From NCBI GenBank assembly GCA_013400115.1, contig VXBP01001095.1, positions 281,796 to 345,795 on the forward strand: a stretch of DNA of 64,000 nucleotides. The letters are read 5' to 3'. Positions 1 to 9,124 of the stretch are shown here, piece by piece. A program made the translations under genes and the position numbers. Below the pieces are notes generated by a model, which saw only the letters and a list, made by a program, of their open reading frames with translations, was not told where the DNA came from and did no database searches. The DNA comes from Rhinopomastus cyanomelas (Eukaryota > Chordata > Aves > Bucerotiformes > Rhinopomastidae). Numbering within the stretch: position 1 is the first letter of the stretch; the number at the start of each line of letters is the position of its first letter.

Positions 1-129
1 GGTGAGGCAGGACAAGGGAACAAACAACAAGAAGAAGAATCTGTACTGAGCACAGGTCAATGGAACAGGAACTGAGTGGAGAGAAGTGTTTGGAGAGTGG
101 GTGAGTGAGTGAGCTGGGGGGTCTCTTAC
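1..129 (-). other. PTPRS intron after meA6 (partial)
   Basis: This is intron sequence beginning with the meA6 donor GTAAGAG at 129-123 and running out of the window. It holds no recognisable repeat or exon. Confidence 0.8.
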
Positions 130-147
130 CTCGGATCGGTGTACCTT
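130..147 (-). CDS. PTPRS: PTPRS 18-nt microexon meA6 (EGTPIR)
   Basis: This is an 18-nt exon on the minus strand reading, with the carried-over G, Glu-Gly-Thr-Pro-Ile-Arg plus one base. The acceptor is CTTTGTTTCCTTTGCAG, with a TGC in the last bases as in neuronal microexons. The donor is GAG/GTAAGAG. It forms the six-residue part of the meA insert in Ig2. The human sigma protein has ESTPIR here and PTPRD has GGTPIR, so the Ser-to-Gly change makes this copy intermediate in appearance. Joined to the 9-nt exon it gives the nine-residue insert ETFEGTPIR. It is symmetrical (phase 1 to 1). The next exon, expected to continue Ig2 with GALQIE-like sequence, lies to the left of position 1. Confidence 0.92.
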
Positions 148-3100
148 CTGCAAAGGAAACAAAGAGAAGAGGTGAAAAGGCTGTCAAACCCCCAACACCT
201 GGACTGCCCGTGGGAAAAGGACCTGAGTCAAGGAAGACAGTTCCCAGAAGGAAACTTCCTGCTCTGCCTCAAGCTATAGGGATTGAACTGGATGGGGCTC
301 GGGGTGGGGATGCCCTTTTCAGAGTGGTCAATTCAGGGGGGTGTCTGCAGGGCTCTGGGCTCCAGAAGTCTTAAGGCTGGCTCCACTTTGCTGCTAGGAA
401 CATCTTCCAGCTGTCACCTAATGCTGTTGTTTGCTACTGCAGAGCAGATGATGAACCTGCACTTCTGCTTCATCAGTCCTGGGAAATGGGGTGGCATTAT
501 GGCCGTGTTAGCCCAGACAGGCAAAGGGACACCCCAGGTAACCCCATGTGAAGAGTGGCAGGGTTGATCCCACCTTTGCTAGCAAATTCCCAGGTCTAAA
601 CTTTAGTCACTGGGACAGCTGGGCGAGCAGTTCAATCCACGTCCTTAGTGGGACCTTCAGTTACTCTTCAGTGGCTCTGAGTCAGTCACAGGGACCGAGG
701 CAAGATGCTCCTGACTGCGTGAGGGAAGGGGCTGCTGCACCTCATGCGACTGCTCTGGAAGACTCCCTGGTGTTGGGAAAGGGAGGCATGGAGAGAGAAG
801 AGTCCTCTGCACTTGCCTGTTGACTGCATCTCTCTTGGGTTCTTTTTATTGAAACCCCCTGCACTTGTCTGGAAGTGCCTAAGGTGAATCTTCTGCCTGG
901 GCAGGTCTCACAGGTGAGAGGAAGGGATGCTGTGGCTGGTGAACCCCAGCAGAGCCAGCGGTACAATCACTGTGCCCCTGTTTGACCTCCTGAGGTTGCA
1001 ACCATCTTCCTTTGAAAACACAGCAGGTCCTTTTGCTCACAGTGGCATTCAAACGTGTCACACGGCTTATCAAAGGAGAGGCTTTAGCTGGTGGGTTTTT
1101 ACCCCAATCCTGAGAACGGGGCAGACTCTGCAGTGCCAAGGGAGAAATGCAGGCGCTCCTCTGCGCAGGTCACGCCTGCAGCACCTCCCATCCAGGGCTT
1201 GTTCCACAACGACAAGACAACCCCTTCCCTCCTCATCCTTCAGCCCTCCTTGTGCTGCGGTTCAGGCCTCCGTTTTCAGGATGGAAGGTAAAAACAGAGA
1301 GATACTGATGACAGATCACCTCTACTTTTCCAAGGAGATGAGGGAAGAGAGGCATTACGGTGTTAGGACATTAGACTCTAGTTAGACTCAGCTTCTAGTT
1401 ACGGGGTTAGGTTGTTTGCTAGAGAAAAGTTAGCATCTAGTTAGGGTTAGGAACTAGCTAAGGTTAATAAAGCAGGCTGGTTAGCTCTCGGGATAAAGGC
1501 TGGAGAGACAGAGCTTGGAAGAGAAGGAGGTGGGGGAGCGTGTTCTGGGGCAGCTCTCCGCACGGGAGACGGCAGGGAGGTTTTAAAAAGCGAGCGAGAG
1601 AGAGAGACTAAAGCAGCAAAGGGTTAGAGTTCAGTTCAGTGGAAATAAAAACAGCCTCGGATACATCCTTCTGTCTCGGAACCGGAGTGAAAATCTGCCA
1701 TCTGTGGCACAAATCTGGAACAGGGCTAATGGGAGGAGGGCAGAGGAGCGGGGAGAGACCCCAGCATCACCCACCGCTGCAGAGCTCCGGTGGCCGTGGC
1801 CAAGGCTGGCAGTTTCCTGCAGAGGTTGCCTCTGATTGACAGGAGAAACACGCTGGAAGTGGGAGCTGTGTCAGAACAGCTGCAGCAGCAGTCACTGCCT
1901 TCTTCTGTCAGTGCAGGTTAGTTACTCCCTGCTCCTTCTAAGCACCAGTGTTGCCCCTGGAAATAGGCTGTCGGCAGCTCTCGGGGACAGACGGTGCTCT
2001 TGGAGAGCAAGACGAGCCAAGCAAGGCCACCTCAGTCCTGCCAGCTCTAACTCTGGCACAAGGGACACGGAGGTGAGAGGTAAAACCGTGTTTGGCACGA
2101 TGCCCTCTACCAGGGCTGGAGGACAATTTGAGTCTGAAGGACAGAAGAGCACTTTGGGTGGCGGCAGGGACACAGATGGTAGATTTTCACTCTTGGAGTT
2201 TCACATCTAACCAGCTTCACGTTCAATACAGAGGCAGCAGGACAGTGCTACGAGAGGACCTGACACTAACAACCCTGAAGAACCCTGCTGGTGTTCAACA
2301 GCTGGTTTGGCTGGACCAGCCCAGGGGCAAATGCCTGAGGGTCACCACCACTGCCCAGGCCGGCAGCAAAACTAAAGGGGGAAGAACCTGGACTGGCTAC
2401 TGACCCGAGTGAAAAGGCTAGCTGTGCGATGCCATGTGCAAACGACTCATCCACAGCCTCCCAGAACACAGGGATCTGCCTATTTAGGGCAAATTTTGTG
2501 GCTGCGTGAGGCCAGATGGCCACCACAGAGCTTAGAGCAGAGGCCAAAGGCAGTTTAAAGGACTTGCCTCTGGAGTCTAAAGGACCGAGGTGGTGCCAGG
2601 CAGAACAGCAACGTGCAGGTGTCCCCCTCGTACCACAGAGGACGGGATCTGTGCTTCCACCACCCCTTCTGCTGACTTCTCTCCACCAAGCTGCCTACAG
2701 ATTCTCAGAGCTTTGAAAACAGGGAAAGGGGAGAGGAGGACAGTCACCATTGCCATGGCAATGACAGCAAACACATCCCCACCTTCTGTCGGGCCACGTG
2801 CGAGCACATGTGTGTGCGCGCTGCTCCTCTCCCCAGGGCTGCACACAGCTTTCTGTTCTAGACAAGCAACAACCACCAAGGGTCTTCTGCAATTTCCACC
2901 CAGCAGATCCTGGCTGATGGCTGCTCTAGCTCCAGCAACAAAAGGGGCTTTGGTGACGTGAGCCCTGCAGCCCCGCGACGTCCTCCACTCAACCCTTCCC
3001 CGTGGCCTGATGAGGAGCTGCCGTTTACTGCTTTGATGTGAAAATGCCCCCTTCCACCTCCACCTCTCCCTCCTGGAAACACCAGCAACCCCGTTAGATG

Positions 3101-3532
3101 TGAAACTCCAAGACCTCCTGCAGGTGTGAACACAATTATCACAGTTCCAGGGTACAAGCTATTGTGTAACTGGGGAATTCCAGGACAACTGTTGCTAAGA
3201 GACAAGACAAAAAAACCCCATCTATCCAATGTGAGGAGGTTCTGTTTGGCTGTTTATCTCTTCACACAGATCCATTAATTAGGACGATTATTACTCTCTT
3301 GTTTTCTTGTAGCCTGCAATACCCCTGCAGAATTTCATTTGGAGGGCAGAACATCCCTGCTGGAAGAGTTAGTAGAAGAAATGCAGAGCATGCCTCTCAG
3401 GAAGCTGTTACGAAGGTGATTAGTTGGAAGGGCAAGGGTTACAAGTCTGGACATCAGCAGGTTTGGGGTTTGTTGGCTTTTTTTGGTTTGGGTTTGAATT
3501 GATGATGAGTTTTTTTAATTGAACAAACTTAC
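148..3532 (-). other. PTPRS intron between meA3 and meA6
   Basis: This 3.4-kb intron is bounded by GTAAGT (3532) and TTTGCAG (148). It contains no CR1 copy, unlike most other introns here. A GTTAG-rich, LTR-like stretch lies at 1361-1710. The remainder is GC-moderate unique sequence with only short spurious ORFs. The absence of insertions next to the microexons may reflect constraint on splicing signals, which is inference. Confidence 0.8.
1361..1710 (+). mobile_element. Possible old solo LTR (weak)
   Basis: The stretch begins TGTTAGG and is rich in GTTAG/CTAGTT words. It has a TATA-like TTTTAAAAAG near 1582 and a polyadenylation signal AATAAA near 1645, followed by a TGTCTCGG-type segment. 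This order resembles U3-R-U5 of an endogenous retroviral LTR. No target-site duplication, primer-binding site or viral gene was found, and the borders are guesses. Confidence 0.25.
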
Positions 3533-3541
3533 CAAAGGTCT
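3533..3541 (-). CDS. PTPRS: PTPRS 9-nt microexon meA3 (Glu-Thr-Phe)
   Basis: This is a 9-nt exon, AGACCTTTG on the minus strand, between a textbook acceptor and donor. Upstream are pyrimidine runs (T6, C7 and T7) ending ACATTCAG. Downstream is GTAAGTTT. With one G carried over from the Ig2 exon it reads E-T-F and leaves one G, so phase is kept. Glu-Thr-Phe is exactly the first third of the mammalian sigma-receptor meA insert (ETF followed by a six-residue part ending in TPIR). A TGC triplet 16 nt before the exon matches the UGC signal used by SRRM4/nSR100-dependent neuronal microexons. In this family meA sits in the Ig2 loop and tunes binding to synaptic partners such as Slitrk and IL1RAPL1 proteins. 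Inclusion in this species is not shown by DNA alone, but position, order, phase and splice signals all agree. Confidence 0.9.
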
Positions 3542-3776
3542 CTGAATGTTAAAAAAAGCAGGGGGGGAAAAAACAGAAAGAAAAAATAAGTAAATAAGTT
3601 TGTTATAGGCAGTTATTTAGAAAAGCAGAAGACGCACACAAGACACAGAAGGTTGTTGGTGAGGAGGTGGCTGTGGGCTGCCTCTGTTCTCCCCCAACAA
3701 GGTCACGACGCTGAGCAAAGGACATTGGCTTCTACTTCAAACATCCTGAGACCACTTGCATGGGGGTTAAGCACAA

Positions 3777-4092
3777 AGAGCCTGGAATGGGTTGTCCCTG
3801 GAGGTGTTTAAGGCCAGGCTGGATGGGGCTCTGGCCAGTCTGGTCTAGGGTGGGGTGTCCCAGCCTGGTTGGGAGGGGTTGGAACTGGATGATCAGGTGG
3901 TCCCTTCCAACCCTGAGTGATTCTGATTCTGTAACTTCTCCAGTGAAGTGATCCTGCTGTGATGGGGGGATTGGACTGGATGATCTTTCAGGGTCCCTTC
4001 CAGTTCCTAATGATTCTATGATCCTGTTGTGGCAGGGGGATTGGACTAGATCTTTCAGGGTCCCTTCCAATCCCTAATGATTCTATGATTCT
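3777..4092 (+). mobile_element. CR1 3' end, hybrid A/B tail
   Basis: It begins at the AGCCTGGAATGGG motif of the CR1 ORF2 end and includes the A-type 3' UTR (GGAACTGGATGATCAGGTGG, then CCAACCCTGAGTGATTCTG). It passes through a short CTTCTCCAGTGAAGTG linker into two B-type tail units (GGATTGGACTGGATGATC, TTCCAATCCCTAATG) spaced about 67 bp apart, and ends in ATTCTATG octamers. Confidence 0.9.
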
Positions 4093-4320
4093 AAATGTCC
4101 ATTTCTCTTCCACCACCAGGACCACTTCGACAAGCTCTCAGACAACCTGTTTCTCTAAGGCTGAGCTGTCTAAGAAAAGCAGGAACCCAGACAGACGTTC
4201 TCCCTGCTCTGCTTTGGCTGACAGCTCAGCTTTTCATGCAGCCTCGACCCCCAAAGCACTAATAGATTTCCAATTGCTTGGGAAGTTTATCTGGAGAGGG
4301 AAAAGAGAAGAAGAAATACT

Positions 4321-4330
4321 GGGGGGGGGG
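4321..4330 (+). repeat. G10 homopolymer
   Basis: A run of ten G followed by a purine-rich A/G stretch, within an intron. Confidence 0.9.
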
Positions 4331-4845
4331 AAGAAAAAAAGCCACTATGGCTAATGACTTCTCACCCGTTTCTCAATTATATTGAAGACTCAGAACATAA
4401 ATGGGTCCCCGGGATGATGTGAATATAATGACCACAGTCTCAGAGGCCCATTTATATTGGCAGCGAAACGTTCTGGTTTAATACAAATGAGAACCGAACG
4501 CGGCCAGAGCCGCCCAATTTTGCAGAGCTCTGTGTGTGACATTTCACTTGGACCTTCTAATGAGCTCATTTGCATGTTTGCCACTAGCTCACAGAGTGAT
4601 AGGAATTCACTTCTCAACAGCATCTGCAACAGAGTGGAGGGCTGCTGTCCCGAGAACTTCACCTGCAGGGCAGAACCTGGGTCACTGCTCTGTGCTGCTG
4701 CTCTCCCAGCTTGTCCTTGGCTCCTTCAGGGAGCAACACTCACACACCAGTCTGTTGTTTCCATGCTGGATCTGTCAGCACCAAGTGCAGTGTTGGAGCT
4801 GTGGGTTAGTACTGGGGCCATTCCTCCTCCCTGCACTCCTGTTCA

Positions 4846-5230
4846 CTGGGGGTTGTCAGGAGGATGGAGCTGGGCTCTTCTCAGTGTCATCTAGTGATAG
4901 AATGAGGGGCAGTGGGTGTGAGCTGGAACACAGGAGGTTCCACATCAATCTGAGAAGGACCTTCTTCCCAGTGAGGGTGATGGAGCCCTGGAACTGGCTG
5001 CCCAGAGTGGCTGTGGAGTCTCCTTCTCTGGAGACGGCTGGATGTGCTCCTGTGTGACTTGGTCTAGGTGATCCTGCTGTGTCAGGGGGATTGGACTGGA
5101 TGATCTTTCGAGGTCACTTCCAATCCCTAATGATTCCGTGATTCTCTGACTTGGTCTAGGTGATCCTGCTGTGTTAGGGGGATTGGACTGGATGATCTTT
5201 TGAGGTCACTTCCAATCCCTAATGACTCTG
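4846..5230 (+). mobile_element. CR1 3' end, B type, two tail units
   Basis: It reads through the CR1 reverse-transcriptase C-terminal region (GGTTCCACATCAATCTGAGA, CCTGGAACTGGCTGCCCAGA) to two GACTTGGTCTAGGTGATCCTG tail units, ending in the degenerate octamer AATGACTCTG. It is 5' truncated. Confidence 0.9.
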
Positions 5231-6253
5231 CAATTACGTAACCACAGAGCTCTGCAGTCTGTGCTGCCTTCCACACCAGCAACAGGTTTCTGCCCCTAAG
5301 GACACGGTGGCTGCTTCAGGGCTTCACCTGTTTACTCACTCAAAGCAGCTGTAAATGAGATTAATTCTCAGCAGGTATCTCCTGCTGTATCAGACGGGTC
5401 AGCGGAGCGCTCTGGGGCGAACCGCCGCGCTGCAACGAGAGCGCGGTGCTCAGGTGGCTTTGTGGAAACCACCAGATCAAACCCAGTTAAAGGGTCTGAA
5501 GGCATTCCAGCCAGCTGATAAATGTGTTAAAAATCATCTGCCTGCGTGTTCCTCACACTCCAGCTCACGGCCACGGCGCGTGAGCTAATGCGAGTTTACC
5601 TCTCATTACTTATGCTGAGTGATTTCTGTTAATTTGCATTTGCCTCAGCTGCTCTGATCAAACGGGGAGGTCAATCTCATCTGTGTTTGTGGGATCCAAC
5701 AGCCCATTTTAATTTCAACAGAGCAGTTTAAGTATCTGCTTGCAAGCTGGCTTCACTGAGCAAGGCTGCATGGAGGCAGGTGCATAAAAGCTGAACTGGA
5801 ACTCTCCTGAACCTTCTCCACTGGTGACCCCGGGCACTAGGAATTCTTTCTATAGTATCTTTGCAAGAGAAAAACCAGGTGGTTCCATCCTTTGATGTTT
5901 GGATCCAGCAGGATGGTGGGTGGAACCAGTTTCTTCAGATCCAGCAGAGGTCTGGGCAGGAGCTGGCTGCCACTTGACTTCACTTGTGAAATGTCTGATG
6001 TGAGCAGAGCGACCTCAGTTGCTTCAGTGCGGCCTCTGCTCTCCCTCTGCCTACAGCAATGACACCCCATTGCCAAAAAGCTCCTGGAAATGTTCCATCA
6101 CCCTTGGCTGAAGGACTGCTCTGAGTGGCTGAAGATGCTAGTGCTTGCTAGATCCAGCCACACACACGGGCTGGGGCAAAGCAGCTGGTCCAAGCAATGT
6201 TAGAAGACCAGTCCCTGGGTTAGTTTTTGTCAAAAGATAAAAGTTCCAAAGCT

Positions 6254-6427
6254 TGTTCCAGGGAGGCTGAGGCTGCTCCATCCCTGGAAGTGTCCAAGGC
6301 CAGCTTGGATGGGGCTCTGGGCAGCCTGGTCTGGTGAGAGGTGTTGCTGCCCATGGCAGGGGGCTGGCACAGGGTGAGCTCTGAGCTCCCTCCCAACCCA
6401 ACTCAGTCTGGGATTCTGTGTTTCTAT
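6254..6427 (+). mobile_element. CR1 3' end, short fragment
   Basis: This is a CR1 subfamily with GAGGCTGCTCCATCCCTGG, GGTGAGAGGTGTTGCTGCCC and CTGAGCTCCCTCCCAACCCA, ending GGGATTCTGTG. Related copies in this window lie at 21244, 33430 (minus), 45110, 49897 (minus) and 52301 (minus). Confidence 0.85.
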
Positions 6428-6537
6428 ACTTGCAGCTCTCAGAAAGAAATTAGGGTTGTTTTGTTTTTAAGCAGAGAACTGGAAGTGTTTATGAGCTACC
6501 TTCAAAAGTACTTCTACCTGTGCCCTCCCTGCATGTG

Positions 6538-6652
6538 CACACACACACACTCTCCCTCACACTGACCTGGCAGACTGAACAAGTACAAAACCAGCTCCTG
6601 AGCCGTGAACATTAGAGATGTCACGTTGACACACACACACACACGAAACAAC
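6538..6652 (+). repeat. Two short CA microsatellites
   Basis: CACACACACACAC-type runs lie near 6540-6552 and 6630-6645, separated by unique sequence. Confidence 0.85.
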
Positions 6653-7280
6653 AAACATAAACCAAACCAAAGAGACAGATGGACGAGCAGATGGGGAAAG
6701 ACAGAGAAGTGACAGGAGCCACAGAGCTGGGGTACATCTGTTCATGGAGATCCGCTCCATGGGCAGCGCCACCGAGCACCCAGGGGTCACTGCACAGTGC
6801 CCACGACTGCAGACCTGATGCCACAGAGATCCTGCAAGAGCTGCTCTTCAGCGCCGGCCTTGGAAGGTTCCTTTCACACCCACAGCATCACCTTTTGATA
6901 GCCAGAGGCTGCCTGAGCTGTGAAGCCTGTACCAGATGCGTGTGGCCCAGAACACCAAGTCTGCTGTACTGGTTTGCCTCCTTCCTTACGCAGTTCTTGG
7001 TCTGAGGAAGAAATCCTCAGCTCCCATCCAGTCCCCAGCTCCCCCAGTGGACTAGTGACTGCATCTCATGGATGGGAACCAGCTTCCTTGCTGTGATCCC
7101 CTTTAGATCAGCCAGGAGGGTGAGTTGGAGAGGACAATGCACCAACCACTCTCTGAGAAAGAACATGAGCACCAAACCCAAAGACAAGCTAACAGCCCAG
7201 TGGTGCCCATGTCCATCAGCCTTCTCTTCTGCTTCACCTCTCTGGGTCTCAACTCCTCCAGCCTCACCCACAGACCTTAC

Positions 7281-7469
7281 CTGATCTCAGCTGTTTTATT
7301 CTCCCGTTGCTGGCACTGGGGTCCACAGGCAGGAAGTCTTTAAACCAAGTGATCTCTGGGTCTGGGTTCCCACTGGCTGCACAGAGCATTGTGGCCGTTC
7401 GTGTCCGCTCCACCACCTTCAGCTGGGGCCCCATATCAATGTTTGGGAAGCCGGGAGGTAACTGGTCCT
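7281..7469 (-). CDS. PTPRS: PTPRS exon: start of Ig2
   Basis: This 189-nt exon encodes the Ig1-Ig2 linker and the first half of Ig domain 2: EDQLPPGFPNIDMGPQLKVV, then ERTRTATMLCAASGNPDPEI and TWFKDFLPVDPSASNGRIKQ, ending LRS plus one base. It has the Ig cysteine (MLCAAS) and tryptophan (ITWF). The ERTRTATMLCAASGNPDPEITWF core is nearly invariant in type IIa receptor phosphatases, and PVDPSASNGRIK favours PTPRS. The acceptor is CCACCAG/AGGACC and the donor TCAG/GTAAGG. It starts and ends in phase 1, so the following meA microexons (9 and 18 nt) can each be included or skipped without a frameshift. The upstream intron is about 8.0 kb and the downstream intron to the 9-nt microexon 3.7 kb. Confidence 0.97.
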
Positions 7470-8641
7470 CTGGTGGGAGAGAACAAAGGCAGAGCAGTTA
7501 CACAGGGACTGGGGAGCACGCAGCTGAGGGATCTGCTCCCCGGAACACAGCGCAGACAGCACCAGGCAGATTTGCTGCCCAGGACTCTGCGATGCAATTT
7601 AAAACGAGGCTGTGGCAAATGGGCCATAGATGGGCTGTGAGAACACATCCCACTGTAAAATTGACCAGCCTGCCCATTTTACCTATAAAAACCCTTTGGG
7701 GCATGAGAACAGTCATTTCAGAGCTGCTCCAGGTCTTGCACCGAGTCCCTCTGCCAGGTGAGTCAGTGGTGCTCAGTTGTTCTTAGGGCAGATGCTGAGC
7801 ACAGACCCCTGAACTGCAGACCCACTGAAAAGGAGGGGTTCATCTCCCCCCTCCAAACCCCACGGTCTGAAATGAACCACACGGGAGGAATAATGAAAAC
7901 AGCTCCACAAAAAGGCCTGTGGAGGCTCCAGTGGAACCCAGGAGGGGACAGGGAAATCCCATGCAGCTGCCCTTCCCGGAGGGGACACAACAACAATAAG
8001 CCAAGAGCTGTCAGACAGGATGTGAGGTTTAGATTTATTAGTTTAGAAGCTGCTGCTGCCCCAGCACTGAGAGGACAGACTCAGCCCAGGGTCCTCCCTC
8101 CACTCCATCCTGCCTTTGCCTGCAGAGGTGGGTTGTTCTAAGCAATGGGGACTAGTATGTGATAACTAAAACAAACCCCAGCGCTCAGCCACATGGAAGA
8201 GAGCTGTCTTTGGCTGACACAGCTCAGGGACATGGTTTTCCCCCAGAAAACCACTCTCTGGGGCAGGGCAGCTTGGAGGGAAGATGTCAGCACCAGGGGG
8301 AGACTTTCTAGGGTTCTCCATCATTTCAAATGGGGTGTGTTGAGGAATCCCAGCCTTGGGAGTCTGTGGCATTGAATCCATCCCAAAAGCAGGTGAGGGA
8401 ACAGAAGGGAAGTTAACGCAGAGGATTCAAGAATAGGTGGGATTTTTGAAGCAACAACATACATCACCATCAGCCCCAAAGGGGATCTCACAGTGGCTGG
8501 AAACCTTTGTGCTGATTGGGAAACAGTCCTCCCAACTGCAAACACTGCTCGTTCCCTCCTCGTGGCACATGATAGATCCGAATAAACGGGGCCAAACTTC
8601 ATGTGGCTGAACCCAGAGATGGTGGAACAAGAGAACCATAA

Positions 8642-8928
8642 ACTCATTCAGGTTGAAAAACACCCCTGAGATCACTGAGCCCAACCATCAACCCAACTCT
8701 ACCAAGGTCACCACTAGACCAGATCTCTCAGCACAACATATAAATGACCTTCACATACCTCCAGGGTTGGGGACTCAACCCCCTCCCTCTTCACACACCT
8801 CTAGGGTTGGGGACTCAATCTCCTTCCTCTTCACACACCTCCAGGGTTGGGGACTCAATCCCCTCCTTCTTCACACACCTCCAGGGTTGGGGACTCAACC
8901 CCCTCCCTGGGCAGCCTGTTCCAACCTC
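8642..8928 (-). mobile_element. CR1 fragment with internal 40-bp tandem array
   Basis: It is a minus-strand CR1 3' region (TGAGATCACTGAGCCCAACC; CTGGGCAGCCTGTTCCAACC). Its middle has expanded into four copies of a 40-bp unit at 8761, 8801, 8841 and 8881 (see the separate repeat entry). Confidence 0.85.
8751..8910 (+). repeat. 40-bp x 4 minisatellite inside CR1
   Basis: Four head-to-tail units, each containing CAGGGTTGGGGACTCAA (TAGGGTTGG in the second) followed by a TCTTCACACACCT-type segment. The spacing is exactly 40 bp with a few substitutions between units. It grew from a CR1 segment that is normally single-copy. Confidence 0.95.
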
Positions 8929-8930
8929 TC

Positions 8931-9058
8931 ACTGCTCCTGTGGTCCCTTCTAACCCTGACTGATTCTATGACTTGGTCTAGGTGACCCTGCTGTGGCAGG
9001 GGGATTGGACTGGATGATCTTTTGAGGTCCCTTCCAATCCCTAATGATTCTGTGATTC
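8931..9058 (+). mobile_element. CR1 tail, A-to-B hybrid
   Basis: An A-type end (GTGGTCCCTTCTAACCCTGA) runs straight into one B-type unit through GACTTGGTCTAGGTGACCCTG and ends in ATTCTGTGATTC. The junction differs from that of the copies at 3777 and 10822. Confidence 0.85.
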
Positions 9059-9060
9059 AG

Positions 9061-9124
9061 TAAAGAAATTTTTCCTACTGTTCAGCCTAACCCTGCCCTG
9101 GAGCAGCCTGATGCCACTCAAGAG
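9061..9124 (-). mobile_element. Short old CR1 fragment
   Basis: It resembles the antisense of the CR1 segment reading AAGAAATTTTTCCTAATGTCCAGCCTAA. It is diverged and short. Confidence 0.6.

Larger units (their letters stand above)
3542..7280 (-). other. PTPRS intron between Ig2 exon and meA3
   Basis: This 3.7-kb intron contains three CR1 fragments (3777-4092, 4846-5230, 6254-6427), two AT-rich islands with octamer-like ATTTGCAT or TTTGCAT sites (about 4360-4640 and 5575-5720), a CpG-rich patch at about 5380-5590, a G10 run at 4321-4330 and CA repeats near 6540 and 6632. No additional exon was recognised. Confidence 0.8.
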
